Shown here in pieces: positions 1-5,535 of a stretch of DNA of 11,170 nt. The translations under genes and the position numbers were made by a program. The stretch spans positions 1 through 11,170 of the forward strand of contig JAJQAT010000085.1 in NCBI GenBank assembly GCA_021203665.1, read 5' to 3'. The first letter of the stretch is position 1. Every line of letters starts with the position of its first letter. Source of the DNA: Bacillota bacterium. Its GTDB lineage: Bacteria; Bacillota; Clostridia; UBA1381. The notes beneath the pieces were generated by a model. That model worked only from the letters and a program-made list of their open reading frames with translations, ran no database searches and was not told the origin of the DNA.

Positions 1-51
1 GTCACCTTGCCAAGGTGAACGTCGCGAGTTCGAATCTCGTCTTCCGCTCCA
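1..51 (+). tRNA. tRNA-Gly (anticodon GCC), 3' part only
   Basis: This is the 3' two thirds of a glycine tRNA cut by the left window edge. The anticodon stem pairs 2-6 with 14-18 around the loop TTGCCAA, giving anticodon GCC at 9-11. The T arm pairs 24-28 with 36-40 around TTCGAAT. The 3' acceptor strand CTTCCGC (41-47) is followed by discriminator T48 and an encoded CCA (49-51). The D arm and 5' acceptor strand are outside the window. The sequence agrees closely with bacterial tRNA-Gly(GCC), which reads GGC and GGU codons. A terminator follows directly, so this is probably the last gene of its transcript. Confidence 0.95.
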
Positions 52-55
52 TTTA

Positions 56-82
56 ATCCTCGGCTGAGCCGAGGATTTTTTG
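56..82 (+). terminator. Rho-independent terminator of the tRNA-Gly transcript
   Basis: A perfect 9-bp stem (56-64 with 68-76, ATCCTCGGC / GCCGAGGAT) closes a TGA loop and runs into six T residues (76-81). It sits five bases after the tRNA CCA end. On the opposite strand the hairpin is followed only by TTAAAT, so it would be a weak terminator for pdxR, which ends about 20 bases to its right. Confidence 0.9.
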
Positions 83-104
83 TTGTAAAAATGCCTTTCC
101 CGCG

Positions 105-1472
105 TCAGTGTTTATATTCCTCAAGAAATTTATCAAGACGCTCCATATCCTCATCCGACGCGCCGGCATAGCCGATAATTACGAAATTACCGCGCTTATT
201 TTCGGTCATGCAGTAATCGTCCATATCATACAGCTTCATGTCGTTTTGCTCGGCTTTTTTTATTATTTCTTTCGCGCAAGGCGTCTTTGCGACAAGGTGA
301 AGTCCCGCTCTCTCGCCCGTTATTGCGAAGTCGGTGCCGCCGAGTATTTCCATCAGTCTGTCGCGTCTTTTTCTGTAAATATTTTTCACCCTGCTTAAAT
401 GTCTTGAAAAATACCCGTCCGAAATAAACCTATCAAGCGTGTGCTGCTCAAACCTCGGCACGGTTGACGAATACGACGAAAAATGTTCGTTAAATTTTTT
501 TAGGATTTCCTTTGGCAGTACCATATACGCTATTCTTATGGACGGCGCGAGCACGCGCGAAAATGTACTCAGATATATTACCCTATCGCTGACGGCAAGT
601 CCCTGCATTGCCGGAACGGGCTTTACGGAAAAATTGAACTCGCTGTTATAATCGTCCTCTATTATATATCTTCCGTCCTTTTCCTCCGCCCACGACAGAA
701 GCTCCGTTCTCCTGCCCACGGACATAACCGCGCCCGTTGGAAACTGGTGCGACGGAGTGACGTATACTATATCCGAATCGCTTTCCTTTAATTTATCCGT
801 CCGAAGTCCCGTTTCGTCCACGTCGATATAATTTATTCTTCTATTGTTATTTTTTAGTATAGCGTTTATTTTTCTGTAGCCGGGATTTTCCAGCGCGAAC
901 ACGCTTTTTTCATCAAACAGCTCCGTAAGCAGCATCGTAAGATATTCTATACCCGCTCCGACCACTATCTGCGCGGGTGAGCAGCGCACACCGCGAAATT
1001 CGTGCAGGTATTTGGCGATGCTTTCGCGCAGCTCATAATCACCCTTGACGTCGCCGGCGTTTAAATATTCCGGATTTGAATATAAGACCTCCTTTGACAG
1101 CTTTACCCACGTTGCATACGGAAACGATGCCACGTCAACGGTATTGGTTTTAAAATCCGTCTTATATTTCTTTACGGGAGCTTTTTCCTCGGCGTACTCA
1201 ATTTCTCTGCCGCCCACCGGAGCCTCTATGCGGCATACATAAAAGCCGCTCCTCGGCACACTTCTCAGATACCCCTCCTCGGCAAGTATGGAATATGCCG
1301 TTTCCACCGTGTTCACGCTTATTCCCAAATGCTTTGCCAATGCCTTTTTTGACGGCATACGCTCATTCTCAATTAAATTATTATTTCTTATTTCATTCGC
1401 GACATAGGAATAGAGCTGCTCATACAGCGGTTTTTTGGATTCCTTATCGGCTGTAAATATAAAGTTAAACAT
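105..1472 (-). CDS. pdxR: MocR/GntR-family regulator with aminotransferase-like domain, probable PdxR
   Basis: A 455-residue regulator of the MocR subfamily. Residues ~11-78 form a GntR winged helix-turn-helix (LYEQLYSYV, then MPSKKALAKHLGISVNTVE and GYLRSVPRSGFYV). Residues ~110-452 form a fold-type-I aminotransferase-like domain with TPSHQFPTG (239-247) and IIEDDYNSEF (270-279), the latter carrying the Asp/Tyr that contact the cofactor ring. The usual TFSK motif reads STFSRVLAP (302-310), so Arg306 replaces the Lys that forms the aldimine with PLP. The start is supported by GGGGGCAG (1483-1476). The name PdxR rests mainly on divergent placement beside pdxST. Known PdxR proteins activate pdxST when PLP is scarce and usually repress their own gene. 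Whether this one still binds PLP covalently is doubtful; it may bind it non-covalently or sense another ligand. Confidence 0.85.
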   Translation of the reverse strand: MFNFIFTADKESKKPLYEQLYSYVANEIRNNNLIENERMPSKKALAKHLGISVNTVETAYSILAEEGYLRSVPRSGFYVCRIEAPVGGREIEYAEEKAPVKKYKTDFKTNTVDVASFPYATWVKLSKEVLYSNPEYLNAGDVKGDYELRESIAKYLHEFRGVRCSPAQIVVGAGIEYLTMLLTELFDEKSVFALENPGYRKINAILKNNNRRINYIDVDETGLRTDKLKESDSDIVYVTPSHQFPTGAVMSVGRRTELLSWAEEKDGRYIIEDDYNSEFNFSVKPVPAMQGLAVSDRVIYLSTFSRVLAPSIRIAYMVLPKEILKKFNEHFSSYSSTVPRFEQHTLDRFISDGYFSRHLSRVKNIYRKRRDRLMEILGGTDFAITGERAGLHLVAKTPCAKEIIKKAEQNDMKLYDMDDYCMTENKRGNFVIIGYAGASDEDMERLDKFLEEYKH

Positions 1473-1498
1473 AATCTGCCCCCATAAAAAAGTTGTAT

Positions 1499-1522
1499 TT
1501 TGGCACTTTTAATAGTGTCAAA
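1499..1522. promoter_or_regulatory. 24-bp imperfect palindrome, candidate PdxR operator
   Basis: TTTGGCACTTTT (1499-1510) is followed by AATAGTGTCAAA (1511-1522); 10 of the 12 symmetric positions pair. The core arms are TGGCACT and AGTGTCA. The site lies just upstream of the pdxS -10 element, where a -35 box would be, and just downstream of the predicted pdxR start point. A protein bound here could block pdxR transcription and contact RNA polymerase at the pdxS promoter. MocR regulators are known to use inverted and direct repeats in such divergent regions. Assignment to PdxR is inference from position. Confidence 0.6.
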
Positions 1523-1525
1523 CGG

Positions 1526-1534
1526 TGGTATAAT
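1526..1534 (+). promoter_or_regulatory. pdxST promoter (extended -10, weak -35)
   Basis: TGGTATAAT (1526-1534) is a perfect extended -10 element. At the proper distance upstream (about 1506-1511) there is only CTTTTA/TTTTAA, a poor -35 lying inside the palindrome. A consensus -10 without a -35 fits a promoter that depends on an activator bound just upstream. The predicted start is near 1541, giving a leader of ~39 bases. The pdxS ribosome binding site GGAGG (1567-1571) is eight bases from the ATG. Confidence 0.7.
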
Positions 1535-1561
1535 TATAACTAATCTAAAATAAAAAGTCAA
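1533..1561 (-). promoter_or_regulatory. pdxR promoter
   Basis: On the minus strand TTGACT (1561-1556) is separated by exactly 17 bases from TATAAT (1538-1533), a near-consensus sigma-A promoter. Its -10 box overlaps the pdxS -10 box (1529-1534) by two bases, so the polymerases for the two genes must compete. The predicted start near 1526 puts the palindrome at about +5 to +28 of the pdxR transcript, a position suited to autorepression. Confidence 0.7.
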
Positions 1562-1579
1562 TAAACGGAGGAAAAAAAT

Positions 1580-2452
1580 ATGTCAACTCAAATGGAACTT
1601 AACAGAAATCTTGCCCAGATGCTAAAGGGCGGAGTTATAATGGACGTTACAACGCCCGAGCAGGCAAAAATCGCCGAAGAGGCGGGCGCGTGTGCTGTTA
1701 TGGCGCTTGAACGCATTCCGGCGGACATACGTGCGGCAGGCGGTGTGTCGAGAATGAGCGATCCGAAAATGATTAAGGGTATACAGGAGGCTGTTTCTAT
1801 TCCCGTAATGGCAAAGTGCCGTATAGGTCATTTTGCCGAGGCAAGAATTTTGCAGGCGATAAAGATAGATTACATCGATGAAAGCGAGGTTCTCTCACCC
1901 GCCGATGACAAGTATCATATAAATAAGAACGAATTCAAGGTGCCGTTCGTATGCGGCGCAAAGGATTTGGGCGAGGCTTTAAGACGCATAAACGAGGGCG
2001 CGGCAATGATAAGAACAAAGGGCGAGCCGGGCACGGGCGACGTTGTTCAGGCGGTGCGCCATATGAGAATGATGATGTCCGAAATACGCCGTATACAGAG
2101 CATGGTGGAGGACGAATTATACGAGGTCGCAAAGCAGCTTCAGGTACCGTATAACCTTGTTGAATATGTGCATGAAAACGGCAAGCTGCCGGTTGTAAAC
2201 TTTGCAGCGGGCGGCGTTGCAACTCCGGCTGATGCGGCTCTTATGATGCACCTCGGCGCCGAGGGCGTATTCGTAGGCTCCGGAATATTCAAGTCCGGCA
2301 ATCCGGCAAAACGCGCGGCGGCTATTGTTCAGGCGGTTACAAACTACACGGATGATAACCTTATCGCGGAGCTTTCCGAGGATTTGGGCGAGGCTATGGT
2401 CGGTATTAATGAAAATGAAATCGCACTTCTTATGGCGGAGCGTGGTAAATAA
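1580..2452 (+). CDS. pdxS: Pyridoxal 5'-phosphate synthase, synthase subunit PdxS
   Basis: A 290-residue PdxS (Pdx1/SNZ) protein, full length for the family. With PdxT it makes pyridoxal 5'-phosphate from ribose 5-phosphate, glyceraldehyde 3-phosphate and ammonia in the cytoplasm (DXP-independent route); the family forms a dodecamer that binds twelve PdxT subunits. Visible key residues: Asp22 in MDVTTPEQA, Lys79 in VMAKCRIGHF (first covalent sugar-binding lysine) and Lys147 in RTKGEPGTGD (second lysine, which receives the intermediate). The phosphate-binding NFAAGGVATPADA and GAEGVFVGSGIFKS segments of the (beta/alpha)8 barrel follow. ATG at 1580 has a strong GGAGG. The stop codon shares one base with the pdxT start, so the two are translationally coupled. 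Nothing is missing or odd. Confidence 0.98.
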   Translation: MSTQMELNRNLAQMLKGGVIMDVTTPEQAKIAEEAGACAVMALERIPADIRAAGGVSRMSDPKMIKGIQEAVSIPVMAKCRIGHFAEARILQAIKIDYIDESEVLSPADDKYHINKNEFKVPFVCGAKDLGEALRRINEGAAMIRTKGEPGTGDVVQAVRHMRMMMSEIRRIQSMVEDELYEVAKQLQVPYNLVEYVHENGKLPVVNFAAGGVATPADAALMMHLGAEGVFVGSGIFKSGNPAKRAAAIVQAVTNYTDDNLIAELSEDLGEAMVGINENEIALLMAERGK

Positions 2453-3024
2453 TGAGAATAGGCATATTGGCGCTTCAGGGCGCGTTTATAGAGCATAAAT
2501 TCGCTCTTGACGCGCTCGGAATCGAGTCGTTTGAAATACGTCAGAAAAGGGACATCGAAAAACCGTTTGACGGTCTTATAATTCCCGGCGGCGAAAGCAC
2601 CGTAATCGGCAAGCTGCTGCGTCAGCTTGATTTGTTTGAGCCGATAAAGGAAATGATTGAAAACGGTATGCCCGTTTTCGGAACCTGCGCGGGACTTATA
2701 GTTCTGGCAAAAAGTATCGAGGGTGAAAATCCGCATTTGGGCGTTATGGATATTTCCGTGCGCCGCAACGCGTACGGCAAGCAAATTGACAGCTTCAGCA
2801 ATGAGGCTCTTATTCCCGAAATATCGATTGCTCCGTTCCCGCTTGTGTTTATACGCGCGCCCTGGATTGACAGCGTCGGCGAAAATGTACAGGTGCTTTG
2901 CGAGCTTAACGGTCATATTGTCGCGGCAAGAGAAAAAAATATGCTTGTGACCTCATTCCACCCCGAGCTTACGAAAAATACCGCGGTTCACGAATATTTT
3001 ATGAATATGATAAAAGGAGAATAG
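2452..3024 (+). CDS. pdxT: Pyridoxal 5'-phosphate synthase, glutaminase subunit PdxT
   Basis: A 190-residue class I glutamine amidotransferase of the PdxT (Pdx2/SNO) family, normal in length. It hydrolyses glutamine and channels ammonia to PdxS. The catalytic triad is visible: Cys79 in FGTCAGL, and His170 and Glu172 in SFHPEL. The N-terminal GILALQGAFIEH, the PGGEST oxyanion-region motif (45-50) and the conserved IRAPWI segment (134-139) are intact. The ATG overlaps the pdxS TAA by one base. GGAG at 2437-2440 lies within the end of pdxS, and translation is probably coupled. The stop codon TAG is inside the stem of the operon terminator. Confidence 0.98.
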   Translation: MRIGILALQGAFIEHKFALDALGIESFEIRQKRDIEKPFDGLIIPGGESTVIGKLLRQLDLFEPIKEMIENGMPVFGTCAGLIVLAKSIEGENPHLGVMDISVRRNAYGKQIDSFSNEALIPEISIAPFPLVFIRAPWIDSVGENVQVLCELNGHIVAAREKNMLVTSFHPELTKNTAVHEYFMNMIKGE

Positions 3025-3049
3025 CCAACGCTGTTCTCCTTTTATTTTT
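3012..3049 (+). terminator. Rho-independent terminator of pdxST
   Basis: A 13-bp stem (3012-3024 with 3031-3043, one G-T pair) has a CCAACG loop and continues into TTTTATTTTTA (to 3050). It begins inside the last codons of pdxT. On the other strand the same hairpin ends in TTTTAT, so it may also help stop the convergent gene whose original stop codon is at 3048-3050. Confidence 0.93.
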
Positions 3050-3212
3050 ACTCCGTTAATTCACCGTTATCGTTGCAGTTAAAATCATATCCGGGAGCGT
3101 CATATTTTTTAAATTCCTTTTTTCTTGCGCCGTTATCGAATTTACGCTGTACTTTATACAGGTCATCGGCGAGATAGTCCAAGCAGTCGTACGCGCCCGC
3201 GCGGAAATCGGC
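3048..3212 (-). other. Displaced original C-terminus of the Rossmann/RyR-like gene (other frame)
   Basis: In the frame of the stop codon at 3048-3050, two bases off the long reading frame, the minus strand reads ADFRAGAYDCLDYLADDLY and continues through KKEFKKYDAPGYDF to a TAA. This mixed acidic, aromatic composition fits the rest of the protein far better than the tail read in the long frame. ADFRAGAYDCL is also encoded in the long frame at 3247-3280, so removing 68 bases joins the two frames smoothly. The true C-terminus is therefore most likely this one, cut off by the duplication. It has no start signal of its own; the GTG at 3233 has no ribosome binding site. Confidence 0.65.
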
Positions 3213-5389
3213 GTGAGCGTCGCGCTTATGCACCTTGAAAAGGAGCCCAAGCAGTCGTACGCGCCCGCGCGGAAATCGGCTTCCACCAAGCAGGAATGGA
3301 GCTTTAAATCCAAATCCTTGTGATTCCCCGTTTTTTCGTACAGCTTAAAGCCAGCGGGCTTCCTGAACCCGTTGACGCGCGAAAACGCGTTCCATCTACG
3401 GTGCTCAAGCCAGGACAGCTTTAAATATATTTCCGCGTTTACCTTTCTTTCGTTATCCTTCCGCGTTTGCTCGTCATTTGACGCTTCATAAGGGATTATG
3501 CTTTCCTTATACCGCGCCAATGCCTCATCAAGCATTTTCTGTCTTGACTCTTTATCCGTATTGTCAAACACCGACGCGTTTATATATCCCGCGGAAAAAA
3601 CCTTATATTTTATATGAAGCGCTCTCGCGATGCTCGACCAATAATCGTATTGATACGAGGATTCATACAGCTTTTGCATGGCGTCCGCCGCCGCGCTTTG
3701 ATATGAATTGAAAATTTCATTTTCGGATTTTTTCGTTACGGACATATACACGTTATTTATATCATACACCTCATTCATCGAGCCGAACGCGTGAATATAC
3801 ACATTCCCGTTTTTGCGTCCCTGCGCGTTAAGCGCCTCGCAAAGGGCGTCGTCGTATATAACATAGGCAACAACGGCTCTTTTATTCTCCTTTTCAGCCG
3901 TTTTAATCGTTTCCATGCATCTTCCTATATTGCTTGCCGCGGATAAATTATCCTCGTCGGAGCCAAGCGCGACCATAATATAATCCGAATCGACAATTCG
4001 AAATTCGTCGCGAAAGCTTTTTGAGGTAAGCTTTCTGTTCATGTCGCCGTCCTTTACATCTGTTTGGCAATATCTGAATTTAAAATACGGCTCCGCCGTT
4101 ATTTCATCATCGTCGGGATAAACACGCATTAATTCATTGTACATGGGAGGCTCGCCGTCCGCGCCGACTATCTCGCACGTGCCGAAAATATCGGGATTTA
4201 TGTAATTAATCTTGCCGATAAATTCATCCTCGCTTTCCTCGGAAACAACGTTAATATTTAATTGGCAATTAAGGATCTGACCGTACCAGTAGGTTGACAT
4301 AAACATTTCCGTTCCTATGTCCCCCGTTCCGAATATCGTAATATTCAATTCGTATTTCTTGTTTTCCCTTTCATATTCGGAAAGATTTACTCTGTTCACC
4401 AAGGGCTCGTATAACGGTACCTCGGACAGCAAATTTCTTACGAGCTGCCTGTATCCGTTTACCGTGTAAATCCTGTACGGATATTGCTTATACGCGCCGT
4501 CATTTCCCTTATCGGATTTTCTTTTTTCCTTTTCCGGTCTGTTAAGCTCGTTTCCGATTTTATACGCGACCTCCGCGTAAGCGTCATTGTTCGCAAAGAC
4601 AAAAACATCCGCGTTTTTTAAGAATTGCTTCTTTTCCTTTAAAGCCGTCAACGCTTTTATGTTCGAAGCCTCGTTTTTGTCAATCAAAATAATCCGCTTT
4701 TTGCAAAGTCTGTTAATATGAATTTGCAAAATATCGTCCGTCACGCAAATCGCGCCGATTAATTTAGCCGACAAAAGCAGCTCCGAGCTTTTTTCATCAT
4801 CCTTATCCGTATACGCGTCGGTAAACACAATCACAGTTTTAAATCCGTTGAATTTTTCCCCGCTGTTTCTTATGCTTTGCGCTATCGCGACGGACTGCTC
4901 GTTTAATTCGCTGAAATACACAACCTCGCGCCAGGGTGTTAATCTCGCCGCGAATAATTTCAAACGCGGGAAAATGCTTGCTATTATTTCAAACAGCACC
5001 GCTCCGCCGGTTATGGGCGCGGCAAGACATAATCCCAGGGTATACCCCTTAATCAAGCTCCTGACAATCGAGCTTTGCGATAAAGCCTCCGAAATTCTCT
5101 CTGCCGCAAGGATAAGGCTTTCATAATCAGCGTCCAAGCTGAAGGTTTGAAGCGCTCTTACAATCGATAAAACAAACGCGCCGACGCTGTAATCGTTCTC
5201 ACTCAATGCCGCCGCAAACCATGCGAAAATCACAGATAGCATTAAAAGCGCGGAAACGATAACCATTTTCCCCATGCCGCATAGGCGTCCTCTTTTTATC
5301 GGGTTAAGGAAAAACAGCACATACAAAAATCCTATTGCCAGAGCTATTGAAACAGCTCCGAATATTTTTACTCCCGCCAAATTAATCAT
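3056..5389 (-). CDS. Membrane-anchored Rossmann-fold protein with RyR-like C-terminal segment; C-terminus frameshifted
   Basis: As written, 777 residues. Two N-terminal membrane helices (~9-29, ~42-62) and a third hydrophobic segment (~113-139) precede a cytoplasmic part. A first TrkA-N-like alpha/beta domain spans ~153-280 (REVVYFSEL, FKTVIVFTDAY), with a charged linker at ~283-296. A second spans ~347-550 with the nucleotide-binding loop IFGTGDIGTE (352-361) and YIMVALGSDEDN (470-481). The segment LSWLEHRRWNAFSRVNGF (658-675) then KLHSCLV (696-702) resembles prokaryotic RyR domains. From about residue 715 the frame is wrong: a 34-bp direct repeat shifts it, leaving a foreign-looking Thr/Ser/Arg-rich tail. 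The start has AGGGGGAG (5404-5397), seven bases from ATG, and its own promoter. The function is unknown; binding of NAD(H) or another nucleotide is inferred from the Rossmann motif. The core is intact, so it could be a working variant, a decaying gene or an assembly error. Confidence 0.75.
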   Translation of the reverse strand: MINLAGVKIFGAVSIALAIGFLYVLFFLNPIKRGRLCGMGKMVIVSALLMLSVIFAWFAAALSENDYSVGAFVLSIVRALQTFSLDADYESLILAAERISEALSQSSIVRSLIKGYTLGLCLAAPITGGAVLFEIIASIFPRLKLFAARLTPWREVVYFSELNEQSVAIAQSIRNSGEKFNGFKTVIVFTDAYTDKDDEKSSELLLSAKLIGAICVTDDILQIHINRLCKKRIILIDKNEASNIKALTALKEKKQFLKNADVFVFANNDAYAEVAYKIGNELNRPEKEKRKSDKGNDGAYKQYPYRIYTVNGYRQLVRNLLSEVPLYEPLVNRVNLSEYERENKKYELNITIFGTGDIGTEMFMSTYWYGQILNCQLNINVVSEESEDEFIGKINYINPDIFGTCEIVGADGEPPMYNELMRVYPDDDEITAEPYFKFRYCQTDVKDGDMNRKLTSKSFRDEFRIVDSDYIMVALGSDEDNLSAASNIGRCMETIKTAEKENKRAVVAYVIYDDALCEALNAQGRKNGNVYIHAFGSMNEVYDINNVYMSVTKKSENEIFNSYQSAAADAMQKLYESSYQYDYWSSIARALHIKYKVFSAGYINASVFDNTDKESRQKMLDEALARYKESIIPYEASNDEQTRKDNERKVNAEIYLKLSWLEHRRWNAFSRVNGFRKPAGFKLYEKTGNHKDLDLKLHSCLVEADFRAGAYDCLGSFSRCISATLTPISARARTTAWTISPMTCIKYSVNSITAQEKRNLKNMTLPDMILTATITVN
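3179..3280. repeat. 34-bp perfect direct repeat (3179-3212 and 3247-3280) with 34-bp spacer
   Basis: The 34 bases at 3179-3212 recur exactly at 3247-3280. The flanks differ on both sides, and the spacer 3213-3246 is also 34 bases, so the period is 68 and not a multiple of three. Both copies encode ADFRAGAYDCL on the minus strand, but in different frames relative to the gene. It is not a simple 68-bp tandem duplication, because only half the unit is repeated. Template switching or a mis-assembly could explain it. Confidence 0.95.
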
Positions 5390-5426
5390 ATGCGCTCTCC
5401 CCCTCTCTTTGTTTCGGCTTACCTAT

Positions 5427-5455
5427 ATTATACAGCCTATCGCGGAAAAAGGCAA
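5427..5455 (-). promoter_or_regulatory. Promoter of the Rossmann/RyR-like membrane protein gene
   Basis: On the minus strand TTGCCT (5455-5450) is 17 bases from TATAAT (5432-5427). Start near 5420 would give a leader of ~30 bases including the AGGGGGAG ribosome binding site. The -35 box is one arm of a small inverted repeat, GGCAA (5451-5455) with TTGCC (5463-5467), which could be an operator but is too short to claim. Confidence 0.75.
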
Positions 5456-5487
5456 TATATTTTTGCCGCGGTGTGTTTTTGCAAACG

Positions 5488-5528
5488 AAAAATAAATCCC
5501 GAAGTCCGCAAACGCGGATTTCGGGATT
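5488..5528 (-). terminator. Rho-independent terminator of the giant exported-protein gene
   Basis: A 15-bp stem (5495-5509 with 5514-5528, one G-T pair) closes a 4-base loop. On the minus strand it is followed by TTTATTTTT (5496-5488). It begins eight bases past the stop codon at 5536. With the promoter at 5427-5455, it separates this gene from the next minus-strand gene. On the plus strand it is followed by GTTATTTTTA, so it may work weakly both ways. Confidence 0.9.
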
Positions 5529-5535
5529 GTTATTT

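Noticed and set aside
1492..1521. Alternative pdxR promoter TTGACA (1521-1516) with TACAAC (1497-1492)
   Set aside because: The -10 is poor and would start transcription almost at the ribosome binding site; TTGACT-17-TATAAT at 1561-1533 is far better, and this TTGACA is part of the palindrome.
1935..2222. Open frames on both strands inside pdxS, and others inside pdxT and the giant gene
   Set aside because: They overlap well-recognised genes in other frames, lack ribosome binding sites and have shadow-like composition (Arg/Pro/Cys-rich).
3048..3233. Independent small gene of 61 residues with GTG start
   Set aside because: No ribosome binding site, and its content reads as the lost C-terminus of the adjoining larger gene.
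5451..5467. GGCAA-7-TTGCC inverted repeat at the -35 box of the RyR-like gene
   Set aside because: Five-base arms are expected by chance; noted only in the promoter entry.
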